DNA of 64,000 nucleotides from Hofstenia miamia (GCA_900660155.1 CABFPE010000212.1:846997-910996), one strand, 5' to 3'; numbered from the stretch's first letter, positions 12,030 through 23,619 are shown. Made by a program: numbers and translations. Notes: generated by a model from the sequence alone, not told the origin.

Positions 12030-12905
12030 ATGGTGGTTGGGGGGCTTTAAACCCGCTTAAAGTGTAAAATCTCTCCTTGAGACAATCTTAATCCCATAAT
12101 TGACGAACACACATTTAATCACATGCAAGGAGTTTGATTTGGAAAAAGAAGGCCAAAAATTTAACAGCAAAATTTTCTAAAGAAATAAATGCCAAAAATA
12201 ATGATCCTCAATAATGAAAATATCTAAGAAATAAAAAGCCAAAAACAAAGAAATATAATGCCAAGGAATGAAATACCAAAAAGTTTAAATGCCAAATAAT
12301 TAAAATATCAAAGATAAGATCCGAAAGTTTGAGATACTCAAACCGAGTTTAAGTTCCAAATTCAAGCTTGGGCATTTTTTGAAGAAATTTCCGGGGTGAA
12401 TCAAATTTTTCAACATAGCTATTTATGACTGAAAAAATTTAAAATAATATATTTTTCACAATATTTTCAAATGGCTTTCAATCAAGTTTCAGTATTAATT
12501 ATTTCTTTTCTAATTTTTTCCAACGAGTTTTTAAAAATTCGAAGTTTTGAGAACTCTGCTTGGCTATGACATCATTCACTAATCAAACTTGGAATACATT
12601 TCAAAATTCAACAAAAAATACATATCGGCTCTTTGTATATTGATTAAAATTTTCAATTACAAACTCATGGAAAGTGTAATTATTTACCACAGTAATTCCA
12701 AAAACCAAATCTGATAACATTGTCACATTTGAGTTTGATTGGTGTAATCTGGTATTTCAATTCTCTGGGATTGTAACTTATGGTATTTTAATTCCTTGCG
12801 ATTTTTAGTTTTGGCATTTCAAATATTTGGGATAGCATTATCCTTGGTATTATAACTATTTGGGAATTCAATTTTTGGTTTTATATTTTTTGCTTTTTAT
12901 GTCAT
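12030..12905. repeat. Foldback-like block of degenerate ~16-base units
   Basis: The left arm (about 12,150-12,360) is a chain of imperfect units of the form CCAAR-AATT-AAAT (GCCAAGGAATGAAATA, GCCAAATAATTAAAATAT). The right arm (about 12,700-12,905) contains the same units on the opposite strand (TGGTATTTCAATTC, TTTGGCATTTCAAATA). The arms flank about 300 bases of non-repetitive sequence, so the block could fold back on itself. The layout is like foldback elements, whose terminal inverted repeats are built of short subrepeats. There is no coding potential and the exact ends are uncertain. Confidence 0.55.
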
Positions 12906-13138
12906 ATATATTCGATGTAGAATGCAGAAACGTATTCGGCGTGGTGAGTGGAGAGCCCTCTACAAAGAAAAAGTTAGTATTAATCGGTGACGAAACAGAT
13001 GTAGGTTGTAAGTAAGATTAGCTTTACGACAGACCGAGTAGATAAAATTCTGAGTTACACTTGCCTCGTCCTCGCCGCGAGCTTGTACAGTATTACTGTA
13101 AAGTGTACAGGTGGATATCTGGAATCTTGTGACTGGAG

Positions 13139-13366
13139 ATGGAGGACACCGATTATTTCCAAGATAACGTTGATCGTGGTACGGATGGTTGGATTTTTTC
13201 AAAGGCAGAAGCTGAAGAGTATCCTAATTTGCTTGGAACGAAGTTGTCGGTTGCCTGGAGAGCGATTTGAGTGAACGTCGAGGATGTGGTTGAGAATCTT
13301 AGTGCTTGTAGCGAAGGGCCGCCTAATAGGACTGGAGTGCCCGAGTACACTGGTTGCGGACACTAG
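13139..13366 (+). pseudogene. Unrecognised short reading frame with an internal TGA
   Basis: In a patch clearly richer in GC than its surroundings, the plus strand reads MEDTDYFQDNVDRGTDGWIF and continues to a TGA at 13,268. The same frame then stays open through NVEDVVENLSACSEGPPNRT to a TAG at 13,364. Residue use is acidic and protein-like, unlike chance AT-rich frames. I do not recognise the family. It may be a decayed exon, a retrocopy or part of an unknown transposon ORF. An hAT-type MITE lies 100 bases downstream. Confidence 0.3.
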
Positions 13367-13466
13367 GAATGCTATCATCATTGAAGAGATCTGACAAAAT
13401 AACTAGACTATAATTGAATCCAGCAGGTTGAGTACTTGCAGTATTACTCAAGATATGCAGCTGCTG

Positions 13467-14013
13467 TAGTGTTTTGCATTTTTAGATTTAATCCTGCCGT
13501 GCCCGCCCTGCGTCCGTTTATCATCCAATGTCCGGTGCCCGCCCTTTGCAATTCACAGGCAGGAACGGGTGGCCCGGGTCCGCCCGCCATCTATTGAGAA
13601 AAACGTAGAATACTACGAAATTTAATCAAAATGCACCATAGTACTATATAATTTTGTCTTTTAGTGAGACGCTTCTTACGACTCCTATAAAATATATTAA
13701 TTCTATCAAAGATCATGCATAGAGATTAGTGTTTTGCATTTCTATCATTTTATTAAAGCAAATGTACAACAAAATTGTAATATTTTTGCGGTAAAAGCAT
13801 AAATTTTGCGGTAAATTATTAAATTTATTTTTAAAAGCAGAAAAAGCTTAGTCATTACAGCATATTATTTTATAATTATACCAGATTTTATTTGAGTGGG
13901 CATAGCAATTGCCAGGTTATTTGAGCGCCCGATGCCGCCCACCCGGTCATAGATATGTTCGGAGCCCGTCCTCCCTTCTGCCTGGAGGGCCCGGGCATGC
14001 CCGCAAAACACTA
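13467..14013. mobile_element. hAT-type MITE with GC-rich ends
   Basis: The ends are TAGTGTTTTGC and its complement GCAAAACACTA. The flanking 8-mers AGCTGCTG and AGCTGCTT match at 7 of 8 positions, as expected for an hAT target-site duplication. Both subterminal zones are unusually GC-rich (runs such as GCCCGCC, CCCGGGC). An extra TAGTGTTTTGCATTT at about 13,728 may mark an internal or nested end. There is no coding capacity at 547 bases. Confidence 0.75.
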
Positions 14014-15169
14014 AGCTGCTTTTGCAATTGGGGATCTAATTGATCAATGCGGATGGGAGAAATGATATGAAACACGGAATTAGTAACAAACAAGATTTGT
14101 AGAACTAGGACAGGGATGCGGAATTAATTCATACTAGAGGGAAGAAACCGCATGCAATTCATCATTAATACAAGCCTGTAAATGGCAGGCGTCACAAAAA
14201 TTTATCTCTTCACTTATGCTAGCATAACATAAAAGAAATAAGTGTACGCTCATTTTTGATCTCATGACCTTTAAATTAAATCTTATATTATATTAAGTAT
14301 GGAGAGATTAATTTTTTTATAAAATCGGAATTTTCAAAGGAAAAGTAAAAATTTTTAGGTACTTTAGCCACAGCAATACAGTTCAATACAGGTTTTCTAC
14401 ACAAAATGTAAGCAGGTTCGCCAGTAGATGTGCCCTTTGTTCACGATTTCCAATTGTTCTAACCTATTGGAGAAATTCTTGTGTAAATGTTGACAAAAGA
14501 TCGACAAAAGAACACCATGCTGCTTAAGGCTAAGTTGGGTGTCTTAATGATATATAAAGTATCTGTTTATGAAACATATACAACTTTATGATATATGAAA
14601 AAATTGGGAGGGAATTCTTAATTGATATAAAATCATGAGTTAAACATTTTAAGACAACAAAAATACTCGTTCCAATAATAAAGTGTTTCATAAAATAATT
14701 TTAAGTGCCAACGAGATTTCTAAAGTTGTGTTATACAACTCGGATTTGAAAGTTTCTTCTCGTCATATAAGACTCTACTTTACAAATCATACTTAAATAG
14801 CTAGAATTCAGTTTAAGAAGTAGACTTATTAATATATATCACCACTGAAAGCTAACGTTTTCATTCTACCAAATTTTACAAGAACTCATTAAACTTGTTG
14901 AGCACAGTCGTCCCGAAAAACATGTCTAAGTAATTTATGGAGCTTTTATAATGCTCACAATAAATATTATTAACCATAGTATTGGGTGCTCTTACATTAA
15001 CATACATAGTCAACGAAAATGACGGCGCTGAGCAAAGTACACTTATGACTGTGCGTATGAAAAATCTTTGATTGTGATGTTTCTCAAACCATTAAATTGC
15101 TTGACATTAAGGCTCCATTTGAACTTTCTTTTGATGATTTTCAAAGCAGAACAAATGCTTTTCAAAACC
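14014..15169. other. Gene-free stretch
   Basis: No conserved frame, repeat or splice pattern recognised. Confidence 0.4.
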
Positions 15170-15598
15170 TTACAGAAACCATGAGTGCAATATTAAATGC
15201 CTCTTTAAATGCTTAAAAAATTTAGAATGCTTAGCAATAATATCTAGCAATTTCTCTTGGTTATTAAAAATGTGCTGCATGTAAAAAATATAATCATAGC
15301 AAAATTGCAATAAGGATGTTACAATATTTGAACATTTCTGATTAATTAGCTGCAAAATTAAAGTTATATTAACGTTACTCTTTCTGACAGAAGAAATTAC
15401 AAACAAAACTGTAGATCTAAATGAACTAGTCAAAAGATTTGCATGAGAAAGGGTATTGTTTTTAAAGATGAATCTATTTGATTGAAATAAAGTAAATGTA
15501 CCTTCTAGTAGAGAAAAATCCCTCAAGAGAAAAGAGATTTTGTTACATAAATTCACTACAATTCTCAAGAGGGGAGTAACAAATAAAAAAGTATGCAA
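15170..15598 (-). other. Open frame of 142 codons, unassigned
   Basis: Long for such AT-rich sequence and rich in L, F, S and N with several hydrophobic stretches (LFVTPLLRIVV, ITLILQLI). It shows no domain I recognise. It could be a chance frame, a fragment of a transposon protein or a receptor exon. There is no splice or neighbour support. Confidence 0.15.
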
Positions 15599-15599
15599 T

Positions 15600-17223
15600 C
15601 ATATCTGATGAATATGATTCTGATAAGCGTATTGCTTGAGAAATCCATTGATAATGTAATTAAAACTTAAGTTGAAAGACTAGCTTCAAACATGAGTTAT
15701 ATTTTTAATTTTTCATAAAAATGAACCCTTTCCAATGCAATAATAGAACAAGACAAAAATTTTGTGCTTAGATGTCATAAACTTATAAACTCACTATTTT
15801 TCCGTTTATTCTCTTATTTAGATCTATCAGTGTAGTCTATGAATATTTAGAATAAAGCCAACCTTCTTGTTTGTTCTTAGATATACTATCTATTTTAGTT
15901 TTGTTAATAGTTACACGACACTATAAAATCTTAAGCTATATAAAATTTGCTAAACTCATTTATTTTCGAGTATGTGATCTATTTCCAGACCTCTTAAGGT
16001 TGGATTGATGCGTTGGGTTCCTTAATGAGAAACCATTTAATCTGCTATTTAAACTTCTAACTGTAGATTACTATATCTAAGAAATGAACATTATCTTTTT
16101 GCAAGTTGTGAAATGTCTGTAGCAGGGATTCCCTAATTTATGAGGGAAATTATCGCCCTCGATGAAACTCTGTTTTCAGCATTCGTCTAGTAACTGACGT
16201 AAGTCAAGAAAATTACATAAGTACAAACGGTTTCATCAAATTCGCTTAATGAGGCAATTAAAATATAAATCATCAACGTTAAGTGTGTCATCGATTGCAC
16301 TTAATGATAAAATGTGAGAAACTTTTCAATATTGTTGAAGGACGATTGATCAGTTCTTGATGACGTTCTCTTTCAAATTCAAACCATTATTAACGCACAA
16401 TTTGCTTTTTTATTATTGTTACTGTTAAGAAGAAGAAATTGTTTGGGAATATAACTATTTAAATATTCATGCAGATATTAAGAAAAGCTACTGGTCACTA
16501 GCTGAATATAAAAATAAAGCTTAGTAAAAAATAAGAAAAAAATATTGTTTGATATTACATGTACTTTGTAACTTTTGCTTAATTTTACAAAGCCACGCCC
16601 ACAGTAACCATAAAAAATGCTTTATTAACACTTGAAAACAGATTTTTCAAATGAAAAGAAAGACAAATATTGCATACCTAAATAACTTTTTTTGTATTCA
16701 TTTCGTTTGATTCCTTTAGGTTTTATACCGAACGATTTGAGTTGCATAAGATTTATATCGACAAAATTCAATATAATCAACAAAAGTTTAGCAACCTATA
16801 ACTATGCAGTAATTATTAAGACTGCTAGAACACCTATATGTGTAACGTGTCTCAACAGAATTTTATCTGGTTGCGACCAACCTATGATCTAAGCCGAGTA
16901 TAGAATATTTAGTCTCACTAAATCCCATGAGACTTGTATCACTCGGATAAAATTGTATGTAATGCATTTTGAGTGCTATTTTATCTTATCAAAGTTACTT
17001 TTACCATTTTCATAAAAAATCAAATATAAAAAGCATTCTTTAATTTAAGTTAAGGAACACTTTGGCTTCATTATAGGTAATATTTTGGAGCTATGCTGTT
17101 GAATTTGGCTCCCTATTGGGGTATTGTTAAAAAAATCTAAGTAAGAGGAAATCTGTTTCTAGTGCAGTTTAGAAATATCGGATTTTGTCATACTATACAA
17201 CTCCAATTCATGTATTCCAGACC
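15600..17223. other. Gene-free stretch
   Basis: Only short unsupported frames; no repeat structure seen. Confidence 0.4.
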
Positions 17224-18019
17224 GTGTTGATCATTTAAATGACATTTAAACTGTTTAAGTTCAATTAAACTTTGAAATTTTAATTAAACGATAGCTTAAA
17301 CTAATTTGCATAAACAAACTGCATTCAAACTATGACTTATGCAAACTGTAGGTAAGTTTAAATCAATTTATCTATCATCTGCTTAGGTTTCAACACAAAT
17401 TTATTTCAGATAGTATCCATTGAAATCTTGTGACTACCTGATAAGATTGAAACCCTTAGGCAATGACCTATGGCAGTTAGTCTGGGAAAGCAATATTTTG
17501 AACAAATATCGTATGCCTATTCTAAGCGGAAGTTGAGTACTTTCAGCAAATAGTTCAAAAGCCGTTTCTTCTTGAAAATTGTACAGTTGAGGCCAGTTTT
17601 CTATACGATGTTGCAGACCAGTATTGGTGTTAACATGATATATCTACAAAACCTGAAAATCTAAAAGATTGGTTTGAATTACTACAGTAGTAGTATCCGC
17701 CTATGTTTTGCTGCAAAACTTTTGCAACTTATGTGTAGACAATAATATCTGATTTATTCAGACTTACGTAACTTAGGATAAGATTTTGCTTTTTTCTCAA
17801 ATTGCTCATTATATAAAAATTGATTAAAGGCAGTCCGTTAAGTGTCAATATGCTGTTTATTGCTTTTTTACTACATTGTAGATGCTCTCAACCTGCCGTT
17901 TAAATAAAGGTTGTCAAATAAACGAAGGTTAAATAAAATCGTTTCATTGCATTTAAACAAACGGCTGATTTAAACGACGTTTAAAACCGTTGAAGACGAT
18001 TCATTTAAATGGTCAACAC
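17224..18019. mobile_element. Non-autonomous DNA element with TIR GTGTTGAYCATTTAAATGA
   Basis: Left end 17,224-17,242 and right end 18,001-18,019 are inverted copies of a 19-base motif with one mismatch. The subterminal regions are rich in TTTAAAC. At 796 bases with no transposase it would be a MITE-like passenger. No clear target-site duplication remains: the right end abuts another element, with TAGAGGCCGACGG starting at 18,020. The superfamily is not resolved, possibly hAT. Confidence 0.65.
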
Positions 18020-18325
18020 TAGAGGCCGACGGTTTTGAAATTTTATAGTCGGTTCGTTACGGTTCGATTCTTGCAAAAAATACCACAGTTTCGGTTCGGT
18101 TCGGTATGAAAACAATATATTCCGCCACGCGCTATTGTCACTTACAAATGGCCATTCACAATCTCGCAACGGGATTGTGCATGTCCCGCCCGGTTAACTC
18201 AATTACATGCATAATCAATTACATGCAGTCATCAAAAACCGTCTGCTAGACGGTATTTTCCAAATACGGTTTCGGTTTTACCAAAAAACCACGGGTTTCG
18301 GTTTTGGTTCGGTATACCCTCGGCC
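18020..18325. mobile_element. hAT-type MITE fragment related to the 19.3 kb copy
   Basis: Starts TAGAGGCCGACGGTTTT, like the complete copy's TAGAGGTCGACGGTTTT. It ends near ACCCTCGGCCCA, a degenerate inverted copy. GGTTCGGTT repeats are shared in the subterminal zone. It is inserted at or near the 3' side of a Penelope-like fragment. No target-site duplication was found, so one end may be rearranged. Confidence 0.55.
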
Positions 18326-18760
18326 CATTCGAGAACTTCTTTATAATGTTGTGTGGATAACCATTTTTCTCTAATGTTTGAAAGATATTTTCAGTGGCAG
18401 CTGTTAAATGTTTATAATTTAATGATGTTAGTTTAGCACGATTAAATAGTGATTTTATGGTGTTTGTTTTGTACGTTTTACTACAATATGAGCTGTATGG
18501 AATGTAGAGTCCAGAATTTGTTGACTGATGTGCCAATTGGTTTCATGATAGTCGTTGAAGTTATGTATGCAAACATCAAAAAAATTTAATTTGTTGTTGA
18601 TTTCAGTTTCCATAGTAAATTTCATCTCTGGTAAAACGTTATTCAAGTAATTTAAATTTTCATACTGCTGCAATCGAAGGATGATCAAACAGCTATTACC
18701 TTTCCCAAAGAAGAATGTAACAACTTTGGATAAAGAGACGATTTTCGTTTCTTGTTCAAA
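18326..18760 (-). pseudogene. Penelope-like element, C-terminal part of reverse transcriptase
   Basis: The minus strand reads MKFTMETEINNKLNFFDVCI and then, after a frame change near 18,530, SGLYIPYSSYCSKTYKTN, TIKSLFNRA and LEKNGYPHNIIKKF. These correspond to conserved blocks downstream of the catalytic motif in Penelope-like enzymes (L-FLD, TGLY--W-S--P--YK, I--L--RA, L--NGYP). The GIY-YIG domain that should follow is replaced by the MITE at 18,020-18,325. Other Penelope-like pieces lie at 51.6 and 60.5 kb. Confidence 0.7.
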
Positions 18761-19326
18761 CTATGCAGAGAAAAATTATTAATATTTTAGACAAATTCAG
18801 CAACAGCAATGCGATTTAATAAAAATTTCCCACATTTCTTTAAAGCATGTTCCTCAAAATATCCATCCACGCCTCAAATTTGCTAATAGGCTTCTAGGGC
18901 TTCTAGAAAATTATTTGTAAATGTGGAAAAACGGTTTGTCTTTTAAAATGGCATCATGCAGTTTAGGATTAAAATTCCTGGAATACTGGCTCACCGGGTC
19001 ACATCTATATAAATACAAGATTGAATTAAATAACACAAAGAGGCTAATCTCAACAAAGTCAAGCTTATTATTACATAAACATTGAATTACACCAATGTCA
19101 TGTGTGCCTTAAACAATCTTAATATTGTTTCAGAAGATTTTATGCTGTTTTTCAGGTGTTCCTGTAATAGGGCCCTGTGCATTTTAATGATTGACAAGTT
19201 GTTTCTTTTGTTAATGTAACTTGATGCAGAGGAATTATTCTTGAGACGGAAGAGCAAAAATAATAATTAACTTCTCACATCGTTGCCAATAATTTAGAAA
19301 AGATAATTCGTTACCTGCATTGATAA

Positions 19327-19853
19327 TAGAGGTCGACGGTTTTTAAATTTTGACTCCGGTTCGGTTCAGATCGGTTAAACCGGGTAAAATTACGGTTTCG
19401 GTTCGGTTCGTTTCGTTTTTTTCCTTAAAACCCAAGTTTGCAAATTCAACATTATTCAACATTGAATTAATTTAAGGTTTTTCTTAGTCTTGATAAGTCT
19501 TGATACGCATAACCAAGTTCTGGCCAGGATGGTAGTTTTGTTTAGTTTAATCGCCACCAAATAAGAACAAATAAGAACATCCCCGGTAGTTCCATTGAGA
19601 TGTAAGTGTCTATTTCATTTGACATGGCAGCCAATCAAATTGCGTCAACGTGCAACACTGCGTCGCGCTAATTAGTAATAATTAGTAATTGCATGTAATA
19701 TCCGCGACACGCCGCGACACGACGGAAATTAATAGACTATAATAGACTATAAAGCCTAAAAACCGTACCGTATTAAACCGTATACAAGTGTCGCAATCGG
19801 TCAGGTAACGAAATCTAAGAAAACGGTTTTTATCGGTTTACCGTCGACCTCTA
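19327..19853. mobile_element. hAT-type MITE, complete, with 8-base target duplication
   Basis: Terminal inverted repeats TAGAGGTCGACGGT and ACCGTCGACCTCTA are flanked on both sides by ATTGATAA (19,319-19,326 and 19,854-19,861), a perfect 8-base target-site duplication diagnostic of hAT-type insertion. Length is 527 bases with no transposase. Inside are six exact 10-base tandem duplications (for example ATTCAACATT twice at 19,444, AGTCTTGATA twice at 19,486, CCGCGACACG twice at 19,702, AATAGACTAT twice at 19,731). Confidence 0.9.
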
Positions 19854-19861
19854 ATTGATAA

Positions 19862-20460
19862 TAGAAATTAATTGAAATACCTTTCTATTAACTACGTTTA
19901 ATTGATGTTATTACTGAGGTAACGTTAAAATGGTAGACAGGAAAATCCCTGTGAAGCCCATTTGATGAGATTGCATCTGCACCTTATCCCACGAGGGTCA
20001 TGAAGCCCTACTAATTCCCACCGCATTGGCCAAACCTGAATAATAGTCAATGACTTAAAATTTGAAGTTTTCTTTCCCAAAAATTAAAAAAGATGGCATC
20101 TGGAGTTAAAAATTTGCAGCATCTGTTTCATGTAGGGAAATATTTAATATGGGATTAATTAATTCATTTGCAACAAGTCAATTTAATTACAGTCCATTTC
20201 TTTATCAAAATCCCACATCTCAAAACGTTCTTCACTAATAAAATTGTTAACTGCGCACTTAGAACAGTTAATCATATTGAAAAGCATGAGTCCATAACGC
20301 AAATGAAGTCATCAATTGATTTAATTCAACTCTATTGACACACTTGCATTGGAAATGTGATTTTCTTATATTTCCATTTCATTTCCGCAACTATTTTAAA
20401 AAGAATTCCCTATTTTTCTATTAATTTCCACATTTTTTCATAACTCTTAGAGCAAATGGT
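19862..20460. other. Gene-free stretch
   Basis: No conserved frame or repeat recognised between the two MITEs. Confidence 0.4.
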
Positions 20461-20749
20461 TAGGGATCTGCAGGACCAGAATTTTGTTCTCATTTGATCC
20501 AATTGGATTTGAACCAATCCCAATTCCATGAAATTTTCTGGTCCAATAATCCCATTGATCCCGCCGCATAAGTTCTACTTTTATCAAAATTTTGAAAATT
20601 TTTTAGTAGCATTCTGAACTCCTTACTTCCAGGTTCTTCATTTTTTCCCGGTTACCATGTTAATCCCAGTCCAATGAAATACTTAGTTTTAGTTATTTGG
20701 GGCTTAGATCTAGAAATCCCATGGGACTGAGTAGTCCTGCAGAGCCCTA
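20461..20749. mobile_element. Short MITE, TIR TAGGGATCTGCAGGAC
   Basis: TAGGGATCTGCAGGAC at the left and GTCCTGCAGAGCCCTA at the right are inverted with one mismatch. The TAGGG start and 289-base length suit an hAT-type MITE, but the flanking 8-mers (CAAATGGT, CTATAATT) do not match, so the target duplication is lost or the call is wrong at family level. Confidence 0.6.
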
Positions 20750-22119
20750 CTATAATTTGAGCAGAAATGGCAATTCAGTTCTGACACGTGCAATAGTTAG
20801 TTTGATTGAAACATTTTAGAATGCTTTTAATCCAAGGTTATTTCAATTTTATATCTTGTAATTATTTCAAGTAACTTCAGACCAACCCTGTTCAAAATAG
20901 AATTAAAGTAAAATGATGATATATGTAAAAATGTATGCAGGAAGGAAACTCACATGCATTGCAAACTTTCGTCAAAAAATATATTAATCGAGGTGTCATT
21001 AAATTTTAAAAAAATTGTATATATACACATATAGAGTTGGAACCAGAATTTTGTAACAAATGTTAGATGTTACAAACTGTAATTGTTTTATCTATACCAG
21101 TGTATTAACCATATTCTCTGATATTCCTTTCGAGTTTTTTCAAAGCTGAAAGTTGTTGGAGGCTTCATCAATGAAAAACGGCAATCTCGAGTTGTCAAAA
21201 ATATAAAATTAATAAGAATCATACTAAATGAATCATTTTTAAGTTTGGTAAAACTTAATGATCATGAAGAAAGAAATATTCCACAATGAAGATCAAATGA
21301 AAATTCATATAAACTTATGAGAAAAGAAAAAACATTATGTAAATTTAAAAAATAAGTCTCCAGGGCCAAGCAAAACACCAGCAGAGTTCTTAAGAAACGC
21401 AATACGTAGAATTAATGAATAAATTGAAAAATATCAAATATTATCGCTACAATTCGGGTTTAGAAAAAATATGTCTACCAACAATGAATTAATTTTTTTT
21501 AGGCGATTGAAGAAATCATATCGATAGAGGAGATAGTGTTTATTATTTAGACCTATCTAAAACTAAATGCTAAAAAAGTTAAGATATTATGTACAGCATT
21601 AAAGATTGTGAAACTATGTTATTATCCATATATTCAACCAAATTTAACAGTGAAAAATCTGATAAACTGAAAAATTAACCCTAAGTCAATCACCATACCC
21701 TTAAAGGTATTATTTTTAAAATGTGGGTAGCACATCCGCAACTAAAGCAGTTGTGGTAAAATAAAGCGCGGTTAATCATCGAGCGACCTTGTGTGCAATT
21801 ATATCGTATTGTAAGACATGCAATTAAATCTCTTCAATTAGAACAAGCAACTTGTCCAATAATCTTAAGTGCTATGCTAAATAGCAATATGTTTCAAATG
21901 AAATTGCTACTAGATTATCAACATTAATAGCTCTTTTATTATCATTAGATTATATTATATATTAATTTAATGAATATAGTTATATTTTAGAACCATGCTC
22001 GAGCTTTAAAAATTTATACCTTTAAAGGTAATACAGGGTATAGAGTAAAAAAAATCTATTGTACAAATACGACCAAATACTACTAGTGATTTTGAAATTT
22101 ACTATGCTTTATGCATCTA
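20750..22119. other. Gene-free stretch
   Basis: Plus-strand sequence around 21,350-21,600 contains short reverse-transcriptase-like phrases (FGFRKNMSTN, YYLDLSK) suggesting a very decayed LINE. The rest shows nothing recognisable. Confidence 0.35.
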
Positions 22120-22387
22120 GACCGCGTCCAAAGATATTATGCAGATGACATTTTTTGGAATAAAACTAAAACTACTATTCTGTAAAAGCTGGTAAAAGCT
22201 GGTTTTTTGTGAGAAACATTCTATGTACTTGACTATGATTATGCTAAATTTTCAGAAGGATAGTTTGAATATTTTTAAAACAAACACGTAAGAACAGAAT
22301 GTTTGGTGTCCAGAGCTATTATGCATTTTGTCATTTTATCAGATTGCAAAAATTATTACTGTTTCGAATATCATGTGAGTTATTGTA

Positions 22388-23385
22388 ATGGGTAAGAATA
22401 GGTCATTAAGAGCCGATGAGCGAGCTAAAATTACTAGAAAGGTGCATCCTTATTGGATATAGCCAAAGAGTTCAAACGTGACGTAAGAACTGTGAATAAG
22501 GCCATTGAGGACATTAATTTTACGCGAAAAGTTAGGACTGATGCTAGTAAAAGCAATTTAACGTCAAGAGATATGCGAAAATTGCCATTGCACAGCAGTA
22601 AGGCAATTTTTGACTCTGCTGGTATTGGTGGAGTTTGCCGTCAGACACGATGTACTGGTCTAAAAAAGGTGGCTACTGTTGTCAAACCCAAATTAGGGTC
22701 ACCAATAACAGAGAAAAACAAGCAGAAAAGAATGGAAAAGAATGGCTTGGACACGAACATACATGAAAGTAAAGTAATATTCACAGACGAATGCAGACGA
22801 ATGTTGTGCTGACCTGATGGATGGTCAAATGCTGGCCTTCAATATATGAATCTATTTCTTCAAGGCTTAGATGACAGTAGATGACAGCAAGGTGGAGGTG
22901 GGATGATGTTCAGGGCAGCAATTGTCGGGCAGACGTTGATTGGGCCATTTCGGGTGCACGAAGGTGTTAAAATGAATTCAGAGACATGCGTTGACTTTTT
23001 GACAGACCATGGTATTCCATGGTATTGAAGACAGAGTAGAGGATTCAAGTCAAAATGTATGATAATGCTCGATAATGCTCTTCGTCATGCTTCGAAAAGT
23101 TTTTAGCCTCTAAAAACATCAAAGATGACCGTGTTATGGTATGGCCTCCCTCTTCACCAGACCTGAATTACATCGAGAATTTGTGGAGCATCATCAAATC
23201 AAAGGTTTATAAATGTGGAAAGCAATATTCATCGAAGGACAGACTCTGGAAGGCAATTGAGGCCAATTGCTGTAACATTAGCCCCTCAGTTATTTCGAAA
23301 CTGACTCTCTCCATGGATAACCGCCTTGTGAAGGTCATTGAGACAAAAGGGGACTATATAAACATGTGTAAACATGTGAATTAAT
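22388..23385 (+). pseudogene. Tc1 transposase, DD34E, inactivated
   Basis: The frame opens at ATG 22,388 (MGKNRSLRADERAKIT), shifts near 22,443 and continues with the helix-turn-helix LLDIAKEFKRDVRTVNKAI. The first catalytic aspartate is in VIFTDEC, the second in LDNALRHAS, and the glutamate in WPPSSPDLNYIENLW. Thirty-four residues separate the second D and the E when counted across a frame change near 23,110, which identifies DD34E. Stops at about 22,811, 22,883 and 23,027 also interrupt it. The usual length is about 340 residues. The enzyme would cut and paste the element at TA sites; this copy cannot make it. Confidence 0.88.
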
Positions 23386-23539
23386 CTGAAATCATACTGG
23401 CTGTGTTATTTCCATAAGCACAAAGTGTATAATAGGGATAATTTCATTTATTTCTAATTTTTTTTAAATTTATGTAAGATGCATAATAGCTCTGGACACC
23501 AGAAATTTCGTTTTTTCTGTTTATTTTAAAAAATATTTA

Positions 23540-23619
23540 ATATATTGTTCTGAAAATTTAGAATAGTCATTGAAATGTAATATATTGTTCTGAAAATTTA
23601 GAATAGTCATTGAAATGTA
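23540..23619. repeat. Exact 40-base tandem duplication inside the Tc1 element
   Basis: Two consecutive 40-base units containing TATTGTTCTGAAAATTTAG lie between the inner and outer right-end binding motifs, widening their spacing relative to the left end. The unit is four times the 10-base period seen at other duplications in this element. Confidence 0.9.
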
